From the NCBI GenBank assembly GCA_023957245.1, contig JAMLHJ010000001.1:333273-397272 (forward strand): DNA of 64,000 nt, written 5' to 3'. The notes below the pieces were generated by a model. That model ran no database searches. It was not told where the DNA came from and worked only from the letters and a program-made list of their open reading frames with translations. The position numbers were made by a program, and so were the translations under genes. The DNA comes from Chitinophagales bacterium. Its GTDB lineage: Bacteria; Bacteroidota; Bacteroidia; Chitinophagales; JADIYW01. Positions 46,879 to 56,906 of the stretch are shown piece after piece (the first letter of the stretch is position 1; every line of letters begins with the position of its first letter).

Positions 46879-48086
46879 TTCAATAAATTTTCTATCGCTT
46901 GAACAATATCTACAGCTACCTCCTTCTTACTTTTCATTGCATAAGAAGTAATCTGAAAATTTTTATCAATAATCTTTATCTTATTCGTATCATGCTTGAA
47001 CCCTGCTCCTTCCTCAGAAAGTGAATTCAAAACTACGATATCAAAATTCTTCTTTCTAAGTTTTTCTTTAGCGTATTCCTCTTCATTACGAGTTTCTAAA
47101 GCAAATCCTACTGAAATTTGATTAGCTTTTTTATTACTACCAAAAGAAGCAGCAATATCAACATTCTTTTTCAGTTGGATAGTCATATTGTCATCCAGCT
47201 TTTTAATCTTATGATCTTCTGAATGGACAGGTCTATAATCTGCAACTGCTGCAGCAAATATGGCGATATCCAAATTGTATTCATGTTTCTGAACTTCCGA
47301 GTACATTTCATCAGCAGAAACGACTGAAACAACCTGAATATTGGAATGATTAGTTTTTAAATTAGATGGACCTAAAATTAATACTACATCTGCACCTCTT
47401 TCTGCAAGGGCTTCAGCCAATGCAACACCCATTTTACCTGAAGAGTGATTGCCAATAAAACGTACTGGATCAATATGTTCATAAGTCGGACCAGCAGTAA
47501 TTACTACTTTTTTACCATTTAAAAGAGTAGATTGAGGTGTAAAATATTTTTGTAAAAAATCCACGATAGCTTCGGGTTCAGCCATACGACCTTTACCAAA
47601 TAAACCAGATGCTAGTTCTCCCTCCTCTACAGGAATTATTTGATGTCCAAAATCAAGTACCTTTTGCAGATTGCTCTGATTGGCAGGATGATGATACATA
47701 TCTTCATCCATTGCTGGAGCAATAAAAACAGGGCATCTAGCAGAGAGATAAGTCCCAATCAATAGATTATCACAATGAGCATTAACTATTTTGGAAATAG
47801 TTCCCACAGTTGCAGGAGCTATTAACATAACATCTGCCCATAATGCGAGTTCAACATGATTATTCCATTGGTTACCTTCCGCTTTAGTATAAGTCACTAA
47901 ACAATCATTTTTGGATAGCGTACTAAACGTTAAAGGCTGAATGAAATCAGTAGCAGAAGGTGTCATTATTACTTTCACCTCTGCGCCTTCCTTCACCAGC
48001 AATCTAGTCAAAAAAACAGCTTTGTATGCAGCAATACTTCCACATACACCTAAAAGGATTTTCTTATTTTTCAAAAACCCACTCAA
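46875..48086 (-). CDS. coaBC: bifunctional phosphopantothenoylcysteine decarboxylase/synthetase
   Basis: A 403-residue coenzyme A biosynthesis enzyme. The N-terminal CoaC half has GVCGSIAAYKAVFLTR, the catalytic His region NHVELALWADVM, and APAMDEDMY. The C-terminal CoaB half has VVITAGPTYEHIDPVRFIGNHSSGKMG, AAAVADYRP and KIKK. It makes phosphopantothenoylcysteine and decarboxylates it. The start is a TTG at 48086: no ATG is available upstream and the family begins at this point. It lies nine bases after rpoZ. Confidence 0.94.
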   Translation of the reverse strand: MSGFLKNKKILLGVCGSIAAYKAVFLTRLLVKEGAEVKVIMTPSATDFIQPLTFSTLSKNDCLVTYTKAEGNQWNNHVELALWADVMLIAPATVGTISKIVNAHCDNLLIGTYLSARCPVFIAPAMDEDMYHHPANQSNLQKVLDFGHQIIPVEEGELASGLFGKGRMAEPEAIVDFLQKYFTPQSTLLNGKKVVITAGPTYEHIDPVRFIGNHSSGKMGVALAEALAERGADVVLILGPSNLKTNHSNIQVVSVVSADEMYSEVQKHEYNLDIAIFAAAVADYRPVHSEDHKIKKLDDNMTIQLKKNVDIAASFGSNKKANQISVGFALETRNEEEYAKEKLRKKNFDIVVLNSLSEEGAGFKHDTNKIKIIDKNFQITSYAMKSKKEVAVDIVQAIENLLK

Positions 48087-48094
48087 CTGTATAT

Positions 48095-48433
48095 TTATTT
48101 AGCGTTAGGAGCTTCAGCATCTTTGATATAAATTTCGTCATTTAGAAATTCATTCAATGCTTGAAGCGTCACTTTTGGCAACCTCTCGTAATATTTAGAA
48201 ATTTCGATTTGCTCTCTATTTTCAAATACTTCTTCAAGATTATCAGTAGATGAAGCAAATTCTTCTAACTTTTTATGTAATTCTTCTTTCAAAGATGAAT
48301 TCAATTGAGAAGATCTTTTGGAAACAATATTGATAGACTTATACAAGTTACCAGATTTTTTTGCCAATTGATTCAAATCTCTAGTCTCAATAAAGGGAGA
48401 GACAATTTTAACTTCTTCTTTTTTCTTTTCCAT
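48095..48433 (-). CDS. rpoZ: RNA polymerase omega-like subunit
   Basis: A 112-residue protein. DLNQLAKKSGNLYKSINIVSKRSSQLN is the omega-type segment that packs on the beta' subunit. The C-terminal half is acidic and less conserved. Divergent omega proteins of this size occupy the same place between bamD and coaBC in other Bacteroidota, which supports the call more than similarity to E. coli omega does. It overlaps the end of bamD by 26 bases. Confidence 0.8.
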   Translation of the reverse strand: MEKKKEEVKIVSPFIETRDLNQLAKKSGNLYKSINIVSKRSSQLNSSLKEELHKKLEEFASSTDNLEEVFENREQIEISKYYERLPKVTLQALNEFLNDEIYIKDAEAPNAK

Positions 48434-49247
48434 TATGTTCGGAATTTTGAAATATTTTAATTTGTTCTAATGTTTTAGAATAGATATCCTCAATTTCTTT
48501 TAAATAAAGACTATTGGGATATGCTTCTTTAAATGTAGCACATTCCTTTGCTGTTTCTTCATAACGTTCTAATTTCTTAGAAGTTGTACTATTATCCGCA
48601 TAAAGTTTATTAGACTTCACTACAAAATATTGAATTTTATCTTTACCCTCAATACCTGGATAATCTTTTAACAATGCCTTCATAGAAACAGAAGCAGCCT
48701 GATATTGTTTTATCTTATAATATAGATAAGCACTTTCGTAAGCTTTCTTTTGAAGTTTTGCTCTTAATTCATCTATGGCTTTATTAGCATCAGCAATACG
48801 GATACTATTAGGGTATCTGCTTGCAAAGTTTTGATATTGATCTATTGCTTTAATAGTATTTGTCTGGTCGAGCTGATATCTTGGAGATTCCTTCTCATAG
48901 CATTTAGCCATCATATAAGCAGATTCTTCTGCACGCTTACTGGTCGGATAACTAGTAGTAAAATTTCTAAAATAGAAAGCACCCATTGAGTAATCTTTCA
49001 AATAATAGAAACAATAGGCATATAAAAACAATACTTCTTCAGAGTTTTTAATCCCTTTATTCATAGTCAAATGCTCTTCAAAAAGAGGTTGAGCTTTTTC
49101 GTATTTGCCCTGATTATAGTATTCATGTGCCTTTTCTAAACGAAACTTTGGGTCAGGATTTTTCATGACTTTGTTATAAGATCTATTACAAGCCATCGTT
49201 CCTAAAAAAAGAACACATATCAATGGGAATATCACCCTATTTTTCAT
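48408..49247 (-). CDS. bamD: outer-membrane assembly lipoprotein BamD
   Basis: A 279-residue lipoprotein of the BAM complex, which inserts barrel proteins into the outer membrane. The signal peptide ends FLGTMAC with the lipid-attached Cys at residue 20, followed by NRSYNKVMKNPDP. TPR-like helices repeat along the protein (KAHEYYNQGKYEKAQPLFEE; YAYCFYYLKDYSMGAFYFRN; RYPNSIRIADANKAIDEL). Start ATG 49247 gives a proper signal peptide; an in-frame ATG 30 bases upstream would not. It is the first gene of the bamD-rpoZ-coaBC-DUF4835 operon. Confidence 0.88.
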   Translation of the reverse strand: MKNRVIFPLICVLFLGTMACNRSYNKVMKNPDPKFRLEKAHEYYNQGKYEKAQPLFEEHLTMNKGIKNSEEVLFLYAYCFYYLKDYSMGAFYFRNFTTSYPTSKRAEESAYMMAKCYEKESPRYQLDQTNTIKAIDQYQNFASRYPNSIRIADANKAIDELRAKLQKKAYESAYLYYKIKQYQAASVSMKALLKDYPGIEGKDKIQYFVVKSNKLYADNSTTSKKLERYEETAKECATFKEAYPNSLYLKEIEDIYSKTLEQIKIFQNSEHNGKEKRRS

Positions 49248-49398
49248 AAGCCTACAAAGGTATTGTTTAAACTGCATTTTTACAAACGAATCTGTATTAC
49301 AATAAATTATCTGTTCCTAAAAAGTTTTTTTATCATTGAGATGAAATTAAAGATTACAATAATTCTGCTATCTAATACATCTTTAACAATCAATAACA

Positions 49399-51189
49399 CT
49401 AACTATTCAACTTTAAAACTGCCATAAATGCTTGTTGAGGCACCTCGACATTTCCTACTTGCCTCATACGCTTTTTACCTTTCTTCTGTTTCTCCAATAG
49501 TTTTCTTTTTCTAGACATATCACCACCATAACATTTGGCTGTCACATCCTTACGCAATGCAGAAATTGTTTCTCTTGCGATAATTTTCATACCTATCGCT
49601 GCTTGGATTGCAATCACAAACTGTTGGCGAGGAATCAGTTCTTTCAATTTTTCGCATAATTTCTTACCAAAATCATAAGCTTTAGTTCTATGTATTAACG
49701 CTGAAAGCGCATCGACATTTTCACTATTTAATTTGATATCTAGCTTCACCAAATCACTTGCTCTGTAATCTATCATAAAATAGTCAAAGCTGGCATATCC
49801 TTTTGAAATAGATTTCAATTGGTCATAAAAATCGAATACAATCTCAGCCAAAGGCATTTCAAATTGCAATTCAATTTTATTGGTAGAAAGATATACTTGA
49901 TTGATTAACTGGCCTCTTTTATCCATACAGAGTTTCATTATCGAACCAATATATTCTGGTTTCGTAATGATTTGAGCTTTGATAAATGGCTCTTCAATTC
50001 TATCCAAAGACGTAGGGTCTGGCATATCTGAAGGGTTATTCAAAATCAAATCTGAACCATCTCTCAAATAAGCATGAAAGGTTACGTTGGGAACTGTTGT
50101 AATAACAGCCATATCAAATTCACGGTCTAGCCTCTCTTGAACAATTTCCAAATGTAATAAGCCTAAAAATCCGCATCTAAATCCAAATCCTAATGCCAAG
50201 GAAGTTTCTGGTTCCCACACCAATGAAGCGTCATTCAATTGAAGTTTTTCCAAAGACTCTCTAAGCTCTTGGAAATCATCAGTATCTATAGGGTAAATAC
50301 CTGCAAAGACCATTGGTTTGACATTCTCAAATCCTTTAATAGCATCTACGCATGGACGGTTGGCAAGTGTAATGGTATCTCCTACCTTAATATCTTTGGA
50401 GTTTTTAATACCTGTTATCACATAGCCAACATCACCAGCAAAAAGCTCAGCCTTAGGGACAAGATCCATACTCAGCGTACCCACTTCATCAGCTTCATAT
50501 ACTTTATTTGTGGCCATGAATTTTATCTTATCTCCTTTCTTTATACTGCCATTGACAATTCTGAAATAAGCAATCACTCCTCTGAATGAATTGAATACTG
50601 AATCAAAAATCAATGCTTGAAGAGGCTCATTTATATTTCCTTTTGGAGCAGGAACTCTATCTACTACGGCTTGTAAAATCTCTTCTATTCCAATACCCGA
50701 TTTTCCACTGGCTTCCAAAATATCTTCATAATCACAACCCAATAGTTCAACAATCTGGTCTTTCACTTCATCAATCATCGCTCCATCAACATCTATTTTG
50801 TTGACAACAGGTATGATTTCCAAACCATTTTCCAGTGCCAAATACATATTGGAGATAGTCTGCGCTTGAATACCTTGTGTAGCATCTACTAAAAGTAAAG
50901 CCCCTTCACAGGCAGCCAATGACCTAGACACTTCATAAGAAAAGTCCACGTGTCCAGGAGTATCTATCAAATTATAAATGTAATCAACACCATTAATATT
51001 ATAATTCATTTGGATAGCGTGACTCTTGATAGTTATCCCACGTTCCCTCTCCAAATCCATATCATCCAATGTCTGTGCTTGAAGATCTCTTTCTGAAATT
51101 GTTTTAGTATGTTCTAACAATCTGTCAGCAAGAGTCGATTTACCATGATCGATATGAGCTATAATACAAAAGTTACGGATATTTTCCAT
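49399..51189 (-). CDS. lepA: elongation factor 4
   Basis: A 596-residue translational GTPase that binds the ribosome and favours back-translocation. [17 protein letters not shown] is G1, [12 protein letters not shown] switch 1 and G2, DTPGHVDF G3, and NKIDVDGA G4. The LepA-specific C-terminal domain ([38 protein letters not shown]) is intact. Length is normal. The promoter box ends four bases before the ATG. Confidence 0.96.
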   Translation of the reverse strand: MENIRNFCIIAHIDHGKSTLADRLLEHTKTISERDLQAQTLDDMDLERERGITIKSHAIQMNYNINGVDYIYNLIDTPGHVDFSYEVSRSLAACEGALLLVDATQGIQAQTISNMYLALENGLEIIPVVNKIDVDGAMIDEVKDQIVELLGCDYEDILEASGKSGIGIEEILQAVVDRVPAPKGNINEPLQALIFDSVFNSFRGVIAYFRIVNGSIKKGDKIKFMATNKVYEADEVGTLSMDLVPKAELFAGDVGYVITGIKNSKDIKVGDTITLANRPCVDAIKGFENVKPMVFAGIYPIDTDDFQELRESLEKLQLNDASLVWEPETSLALGFGFRCGFLGLLHLEIVQERLDREFDMAVITTVPNVTFHAYLRDGSDLILNNPSDMPDPTSLDRIEEPFIKAQIITKPEYIGSIMKLCMDKRGQLINQVYLSTNKIELQFEMPLAEIVFDFYDQLKSISKGYASFDYFMIDYRASDLVKLDIKLNSENVDALSALIHRTKAYDFGKKLCEKLKELIPRQQFVIAIQAAIGMKIIARETISALRKDVTAKCYGGDMSRKRKLLEKQKKGKKRMRQVGNVEVPQQAFMAVLKLNS

Positions 51190-51193
51190 GCGG

Positions 51194-51201
51194 CAAAATT
51201 A
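51194..51201 (-). promoter_or_regulatory. Bacteroidota -7 box TAATTTTG before lepA
   Basis: An exact TAnnTTTG on the minus strand, with only four bases (CCGC) between it and the lepA ATG. This implies a leaderless or almost leaderless mRNA. Confidence 0.55.
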
Positions 51202-51289
51202 CAATATAAACACAAAAAAAATAGGGTGCAAAATTTAATATTCTATAAATAATCTGAATAGTAAATAAATCGCAACTCTATTATAAAAA

Positions 51290-51311
51290 AAGGAGAGCAT
51301 TCACTCTCCTT
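51290..51311 (-). terminator. hairpin terminator of the thiolase gene
   Basis: AAGGAGAG and CTCTCCTT form an eight-base perfect stem with a six-base loop. On the minus strand a run of seven T follows. It lies 22 bases after the thiolase stop. Confidence 0.88.
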
Positions 51312-51332
51312 CTATAAAAACAACAAGAACAA

Positions 51333-52508
51333 TTAAATTTTTTCTATTACAATCGCACTAGCACCACCTCCACCATTACAGATACCAGCAGCTCCCAATT
51401 TTCCACCTTTTGCATTTAAAGCAGAAATCAAAGTACATACGATTCTTGCACCACTCATTCCTATTGGATGTCCCAATGAAACAGCACCTCCAAGCGTATT
51501 CACTTTTGCAGGATTCAATTTCATCTCTTCAATATTAGCTAAAGATACCACAGCAAATGCTTCATTGATTTCAAACAAATCGATATCTTCTATCTTCTTA
51601 CCCGCTTTAGCAATCGCTTTTGGAATAGCAATAGCAGGTGTAGTCGTGAACCAATCAGGAGATTGCTCAGCATCTGCATAAGCTAAAACCTTAGCCAAAG
51701 GCTTAACACCCAATGCTTCAGCTTTCTCTTTGCTCATCAACACGACAGCAGCTGCACCATCATTTATTTTAGAAGAGTTAATTGCAGTCACAGTTCCGTC
51801 CTTAACAAATGCAGGACGTAAAGAACCTACTTTTGAAAAATCTATTTTTTTGTATTCTTCATCTTCAGCAATAACGACATCACCCTTTCTGGAAGAAATA
51901 GTCACCGGTGCCAATTCGTCATTAAAATATCCATTCGCATAAGCGTCTGCTGCTCTCTTATATGATTCTACAGCGTACTCATCTTGTTGCTCACGTGAAA
52001 AATTATATTTACTAGCACAAAGTTCGGCAGTATTGCCCATCATATATTTTCTATAAGGATCTTGAAGACCATCTCTTACAATTGCATCAATGATTTCGCC
52101 ATTGCCATATCTGATACCAGTTCTTCCACTTGGCAAATAGAAAGGAGCATTAGACATGCTCTCCATACCTCCTGCAACAACAATATCGCTATCTCCCAAC
52201 ATGATAGATTGAGCAGCAAGAGTAATTGCTTTCAAACCAGAAGCACAAACTTTATTGATAGTTGTTGCTCTAGCTGATTCTGAGATGCCAGCAGCAATTG
52301 AAACCTGTCTTGCTGGTGCTTGACCAACATTAGCTGACAAAACATTTCCAAAGATGACTTCATCAACTTGGTCTCCACTAATATTTGCTCTTTCCAAAGC
52401 TTTTTGAATAGCGACTTTTCCCAATTCCAATGCACCTAAAGATGCTAATGCTCCATTAAAACTACCTATTGGTGTTCTTGCAATTGATACAATATATACT
52501 TCTTTCAT
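51333..52508 (-). CDS. acetyl-CoA C-acetyltransferase (thiolase)
   Basis: A 391-residue thiolase. VSIARTPIGSFNGALA at the start, INKVCASGLKAI with the nucleophile Cys, GGMESMSNAPF, EINEAFAVV, LGHPIGMSGAR with the His, and CNGGGGASAIV with the second Cys are all present. It joins or cleaves acyl-CoA units. The short form and sequence suggest acetoacetyl-CoA chemistry rather than long-chain beta-oxidation, but this is not certain. It is monocistronic with its own terminator. Confidence 0.93.
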   Translation of the reverse strand: MKEVYIVSIARTPIGSFNGALASLGALELGKVAIQKALERANISGDQVDEVIFGNVLSANVGQAPARQVSIAAGISESARATTINKVCASGLKAITLAAQSIMLGDSDIVVAGGMESMSNAPFYLPSGRTGIRYGNGEIIDAIVRDGLQDPYRKYMMGNTAELCASKYNFSREQQDEYAVESYKRAADAYANGYFNDELAPVTISSRKGDVVIAEDEEYKKIDFSKVGSLRPAFVKDGTVTAINSSKINDGAAAVVLMSKEKAEALGVKPLAKVLAYADAEQSPDWFTTTPAIAIPKAIAKAGKKIEDIDLFEINEAFAVVSLANIEEMKLNPAKVNTLGGAVSLGHPIGMSGARIVCTLISALNAKGGKLGAAGICNGGGGASAIVIEKI

Positions 52509-52626
52509 TTTTTAAGAATTAAATTCAGCCCCACAAGATAACACTAAGAAGATAATTTTTAAAATCTTACTCAAGATTAATCAACATAATAAACACAATT
52601 ACCACTCTTAGAAATTTAAATTTTGT

Positions 52627-52634
52627 TACTTTTG
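52627..52634 (+). promoter_or_regulatory. Bacteroidota -7 box TACTTTTG before ftsK
   Basis: An exact TAnnTTTG, 32 bases before the ftsK ATG. The -33 region has no clear TTG. Confidence 0.5.
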
Positions 52635-52666
52635 ACACTTAGCACAACCTATTCTTATATCAAATC

Positions 52667-55183
52667 ATGAACAAACCTAAGAATACTCAAAATACTAAAG
52701 CACCTGAAACACAAATCGAGGTGCCTAACTATTTTACGCCAGCTAGAATAAAAAGGATTGTCGGTTTAGTTATTATTTTCTTCTCAATTTTAACTCTGAT
52801 AGCTCTTATTTCCTATTGCTTCACATGGAAAGAAGACCAAGGAAATATCGTAGATCCTTCATGGAAAATACTATTCAGTAAAGAAGCCAATGTCCATAAT
52901 ACAATGGGACGATTTGGTGCATATATTAGCCATATTCTCATTTTTAATTCATTTGGGATTGGTGCATTTTTATTACCGTATATCACTTTTGCATTGGGTG
53001 TCAATATTCTCTTCTCAAAAAAGTTATTTAGACTTTTAAAAATTGCAATCAATACAGTATTAGGTCTTATTCTTTTGCCACTTTTTGGAAAATTTATCTT
53101 TTCAAATTTAGAATTTGCTATTGGAGGGGGAATGGGAAATATGTTGTATTTATGGCTTTCTACCCTCATCGGAAAATTGGGATTAGGCATTCTCCTTTTT
53201 GGAGGGCTGATAGCATATCTTTTATTGCGATTTAGAAAATTAATATATTCTGCTTGGTTGAATTATCAAGAAAATGCAGAAAATAAAAGATTGGAAAAAA
53301 TAGAGATGGAATCTATTATTCCAGAGGAAAAAATAGCTCCTATACCACATTTTGAAGACAATCAATTTGATATCTTAAATCCCGTCGAAAAAGTAGAAGA
53401 TAATCCACCAATAGAGATAGAAGAAAAGGCAAAAGAAAAAGGAGAAGATATAACAACACCTTACGAAGAGCCTGATGGCACCATATTTGAAATCAAGACC
53501 AAGGATAGTTCTCAAAGCACACCTATAGAAACAACTTTGGATTTAGAAGAAAACGACATTGAACTTAACACTCCGACTATCAGTAAACCTTCTAAAACTA
53601 CTAAAGAAGAATTGACATTTGAAGTGGAACAACCTATTGAAGAAAAGGAAATTGCAAACACTTCTTCTGAACCAGACTGTGAGCATGGCATCATGTGCAA
53701 ATATCAATTCCCTCCAATAGACTTACTAATTGAACATGGAGATGGAGGAATATCTATAGATAAGGCAGACTTAGAAGACAAAAAAAATCAAATTGTAGCC
53801 ACTCTTCTCAACTATAATATTAGTATTGAGAAAATAAAAGCAACTGTAGGTCCTACTGTAACACTTTACGAAATCGTGCCAAGTGCTGGTATCAGAATCA
53901 GCAAAATAAAAAATTTGGAGGATGATATTGCATTGAGCTTGGCTGCATTAGGTATTAGAATTATCGCACCGATTCCAGGGAAAGGAACAATAGGGATAGA
54001 AGTTCCTAATATCAAAAAAGCTGTCGTTTCCATGAAATCAATGATTGCTTCAGAAAAGTTTCAAAATTCTGACATGGATTTACCTATTGCGATAGGCAAA
54101 ACTATTTCAAATGAATACTATGTAACCGACTTGGCTAAAATGCCCCATTTACTTATGGCTGGAGCAACTGGTCAAGGTAAATCAGTTGGTTTAAATGCCA
54201 TTTTAGTTTCATTACTATATAAGAAAAATCCTACTGAACTCAAGTTTGTCTTGATTGACCCCAAAAAAGTGGAGCTTTCTTTATACAAAAAGATAGAAAA
54301 GTATTATCTGGCGAAAATCCCAAATGAAGACGATGCAATCATCACAGATACAAAAAAGGTAATCAATACACTGAACGCTTTAACGATAGAGATGGATCAG
54401 CGATATGATTTGCTTAAGTCTGCAATGGTAAGAAACATTAAAGAGTATAATAATAAATTCAACTCCTATCACCTTAACCCATTAAATGGGCACAAATTTC
54501 TTCCTTATATTGTATTAGTGATAGATGAATTTGCCGACTTAATGATGACTGCTGGCAAGGAAATAGAAATGCCTATTGCTAGACTTGCACAATTGGCAAG
54601 GGCTGTGGGTATTCATTTGGTGATTGCCACTCAAAGACCATCTGTCAATATTATTACAGGTATCATCAAAGCCAACTTTCCTGGAAGGATTGCATTCAAA
54701 GTAGCATCAAAAATTGACTCTAGAACTATCCTAGACACAGGAGGAGCTGAACAATTGATTGGTCGTGGAGACTTACTCTTATCACTGAACAGCGATGTCA
54801 TACGTTTGCAATGTGCATTTGTGGACACTCCTGAAATAGAAGAAATTGCCGATTTCATTGAGAATCAAATATTACCTAGTGACACTTATGAATTACCAGA
54901 ATATATTGATCCTAAAGAAAAATCTGAAGATGGATTTGATGACGATCTCCTTATTGACAGAGATCCATTATTTGAAGACGCAGCAAGACTTATCGTGTTA
55001 AATCAAATCGGTTCTACTTCACTACTTCAAAGAAAAATGTCTTTAGGTTACAATAGAGCAGGACGAATCATCGACCAAATGGAAGCAGCAAATATCGTAG
55101 GACCTAATGCTGGAAGTAAAGCAAGAGAAGTTTATGTCAAGTCAACTGAAGAGTTGGAACAGATTTTGAGAGGTCTTAATTAA
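52667..55183 (+). CDS. ftsK: DNA translocase FtsK
   Basis: An 838-residue septal DNA pump. Membrane segments lie in the first 190 residues (IVGLVIIFFSILTLIALISY; FGIGAFLLPYITFALGVNIL; NTVLGLILLPLFG; LGLGILLFGGLIAYLLL). An acidic linker (about 210-330) follows. The motor has GATGQGKSVGLNAILVSLL as Walker A and VIDEFADLMMTAGKE as Walker B. A C-terminal winged helix (IGSTSLLQRKMSLGYNRAGR) reads orienting sites. It moves chromosome ends through the septum for dimer resolution. A lolA-like gene follows after ten bases. Confidence 0.95.
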   Translation: MNKPKNTQNTKAPETQIEVPNYFTPARIKRIVGLVIIFFSILTLIALISYCFTWKEDQGNIVDPSWKILFSKEANVHNTMGRFGAYISHILIFNSFGIGAFLLPYITFALGVNILFSKKLFRLLKIAINTVLGLILLPLFGKFIFSNLEFAIGGGMGNMLYLWLSTLIGKLGLGILLFGGLIAYLLLRFRKLIYSAWLNYQENAENKRLEKIEMESIIPEEKIAPIPHFEDNQFDILNPVEKVEDNPPIEIEEKAKEKGEDITTPYEEPDGTIFEIKTKDSSQSTPIETTLDLEENDIELNTPTISKPSKTTKEELTFEVEQPIEEKEIANTSSEPDCEHGIMCKYQFPPIDLLIEHGDGGISIDKADLEDKKNQIVATLLNYNISIEKIKATVGPTVTLYEIVPSAGIRISKIKNLEDDIALSLAALGIRIIAPIPGKGTIGIEVPNIKKAVVSMKSMIASEKFQNSDMDLPIAIGKTISNEYYVTDLAKMPHLLMAGATGQGKSVGLNAILVSLLYKKNPTELKFVLIDPKKVELSLYKKIEKYYLAKIPNEDDAIITDTKKVINTLNALTIEMDQRYDLLKSAMVRNIKEYNNKFNSYHLNPLNGHKFLPYIVLVIDEFADLMMTAGKEIEMPIARLAQLARAVGIHLVIATQRPSVNIITGIIKANFPGRIAFKVASKIDSRTILDTGGAEQLIGRGDLLLSLNSDVIRLQCAFVDTPEIEEIADFIENQILPSDTYELPEYIDPKEKSEDGFDDDLLIDRDPLFEDAARLIVLNQIGSTSLLQRKMSLGYNRAGRIIDQMEAANIVGPNAGSKAREVYVKSTEELEQILRGLN

Positions 55184-55193
55184 TTCAAAAAAT

Positions 55194-55865
55194 ATGCTTA
55201 AAAGATTTTTATTATATACTTGTTTATCCTTTATATACATATCCAATATTTCTGCAAAAATAGAGCAGAGTAATACGACCATGAATGACCCCAAAGCTAA
55301 GTTAGTCATGGACAAAGCCAGTGAAATTTATAAACAAAGCACTGGTATTCATGCAAAATTTAGTCAATTAATAGATGTTCCTGGAGGAAAATCAAACACC
55401 AAGCAAGGAGAAATATTTTTAAAAGGAAATAAATACAAAATAAAACTCAGCGATCAAGAAATTTATTGCAATGAGAAATCTGTCTGGACATATTTAAAAG
55501 ATGTGAATGAAGTGCAGGTCAATGACTATGAGCCAGATCCTTCTGATATTAATCCTTCCAATATGTTTAATATCTATCAGAAAGATTTTTATTATATTAA
55601 GATACAAGATGAAGTCATTCAAGGACAAAGTTGTAATGTTATAGATTTAACTCCTAAAGATAAAAGTCGTTCTTATTTCAAAGTCAGGCTATGGATCAAT
55701 AAGCAAACAAATATTTTAAGTAGGATTAAAATATTTGATAAAAATGGCTACCGATATACCTATACTATTCAGTCAGTTAACAACAAAGCCAAAATAGAAG
55801 ATGCTACTTTTAACTTTGAAAAAAGTCAATACCCAGGAGTAAGAATCGAAGATTTAAGATTTTAA
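55194..55865 (+). CDS. lolA: LolA-like outer-membrane lipoprotein carrier
   Basis: A 223-residue periplasmic protein with a signal peptide (LLYTCLSFIYISNISAK). The mature sequence shows the open-barrel LolA pattern: HAKFSQLIDVPGGKSNTKQG, GNKYKIKLSDQEIYCNEKSV, MFNIYQKDFYYI and RLWINKQTNILSRIKIFDK. LolA-like proteins ferry lipoproteins or other lipids to the outer membrane. Its place directly behind ftsK is common in Bacteroidota. It ends four bases into the convergent flavodoxin-like gene. Confidence 0.82.
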   Translation: MLKRFLLYTCLSFIYISNISAKIEQSNTTMNDPKAKLVMDKASEIYKQSTGIHAKFSQLIDVPGGKSNTKQGEIFLKGNKYKIKLSDQEIYCNEKSVWTYLKDVNEVQVNDYEPDPSDINPSNMFNIYQKDFYYIKIQDEVIQGQSCNVIDLTPKDKSRSYFKVRLWINKQTNILSRIKIFDKNGYRYTYTIQSVNNKAKIEDATFNFEKSQYPGVRIEDLRF

Positions 55866-56317
55866 AAAATCCCCATATTGATACCTGCTGCAAACATTTG
55901 ACCTAAGTCTTTTGCTTGATCAAGACCAGATTGAAAATCTCTCTCTTTTACATTTAATGTATCTAAAGATTTTCGCAAAGTGTAACTGGTAGCAATGGAT
56001 TGCACATTGCGCTCAGCACCCGAACCATCATTATCACAACATACTATCAATGCATAAGGTAAATTAACTCCCCTACCCTTTGCAGGATAATAGGTTCTGT
56101 CAAAAAAATCTTTTAATGCACCACTCATATTGCCAAAGTATTCTGGAGTAGCCACTACCACTCCGTTGGCCCATAAAATATCGTCCAAAGTAGTATCTAA
56201 TGCTTTTTTGATTCGCACTTCAATATTACTTTCTTCCAATGCTCCTTTGTGGCAAGCTTCTGCCAACTGTTCAGTATGTCCCTTCTGAGAGTGATATATG
56301 ATTAAAATATGATTCAT
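55862..56317 (-). CDS. flavodoxin-like NAD(P)H oxidoreductase
   Basis: A 151-residue flavodoxin-fold protein. ILIIYHSQKGHTEQLAEA binds the FMN phosphate, VVATPEYFGNMSGALKDFFD is the WrbA/NAD(P)H-reductase-type second loop, and CCDNDGSGAERNVQSI the third. It is shorter than WrbA (about 200). It probably transfers electrons from NAD(P)H to a quinone or other acceptor. It has its own promoter box close to the start. Confidence 0.82.
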   Translation of the reverse strand: MNHILIIYHSQKGHTEQLAEACHKGALEESNIEVRIKKALDTTLDDILWANGVVVATPEYFGNMSGALKDFFDRTYYPAKGRGVNLPYALIVCCDNDGSGAERNVQSIATSYTLRKSLDTLNVKERDFQSGLDQAKDLGQMFAAGINMGIF

Positions 56318-56321
56318 GGTG

Positions 56322-56329
56322 CAAAATTA
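56322..56329 (-). promoter_or_regulatory. Bacteroidota -7 box TAATTTTG before the flavodoxin gene
   Basis: An exact TAnnTTTG on the minus strand, four bases (CACC) before the ATG. It has the same spacing as the lepA box and again predicts a leaderless mRNA. Confidence 0.5.
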
Positions 56330-56462
56330 TTAAATAAAGATAATTTTGTCCTATTTTAAAGTAAGAAAATTATTGTTTTCAAATTTCATCATCTTCAATT
56401 AATCTTTTGTAAATTTTCATCAAGATTTCATATCCTAATTTCTTATTCCTTAAATTTGAGTT

Positions 56463-56906
56463 ATGCAATATCCTAAAATTATAGCGATAGGTTCTGACCA
56501 CGCAGGATTTGAATATAAATCTGTCCTAGTAGCGTTTTTACAAGATAAAAATATTGAGGTCAAAGATTTTGGCACACATAGCAATGACTCAGTTGATTAT
56601 CCTGACTATGTTCACCCTGTATGTCAATATATTGAGGACAATCCCAGCACAATGGGAATATTGATTTGTGGAAGTGCAAATGGTGTCGCAATTACAGCCA
56701 ATAAACATCAAAAAATCAGAGCGGCACTTTGCTGGAAAAATGAAATATCCGCTTTAGCTAGACAGCATAATGATGCTAATATTGTATGTATTCCTGCTAG
56801 ATTTATTTCTTTAGAAGAAGCGAAAGAAATTGTTGAAACTTTCCTAAGCACAGACTTTGAAGGAGGAAGACATCAAAATAGAGTCGATAAAATTGCTTGT
56901 TGTTAA
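56463..56906 (+). CDS. rpiB: ribose-5-phosphate isomerase B
   Basis: A 147-residue sugar-phosphate isomerase of the pentose phosphate pathway. IAIGSDHAGFEYKSVLVAFL, DYPDYVHPV, LICGSANGVAITANKHQKIRA with the active-site Cys, and QHNDANIVCIPARF are conserved. Related allose- or galactose-6-phosphate isomerases share these motifs, but context gives no reason to prefer them. It overlaps the convergent DUF2461 gene by four bases at the 3' ends. Confidence 0.92.
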   Translation: MQYPKIIAIGSDHAGFEYKSVLVAFLQDKNIEVKDFGTHSNDSVDYPDYVHPVCQYIEDNPSTMGILICGSANGVAITANKHQKIRAALCWKNEISALARQHNDANIVCIPARFISLEEAKEIVETFLSTDFEGGRHQNRVDKIACC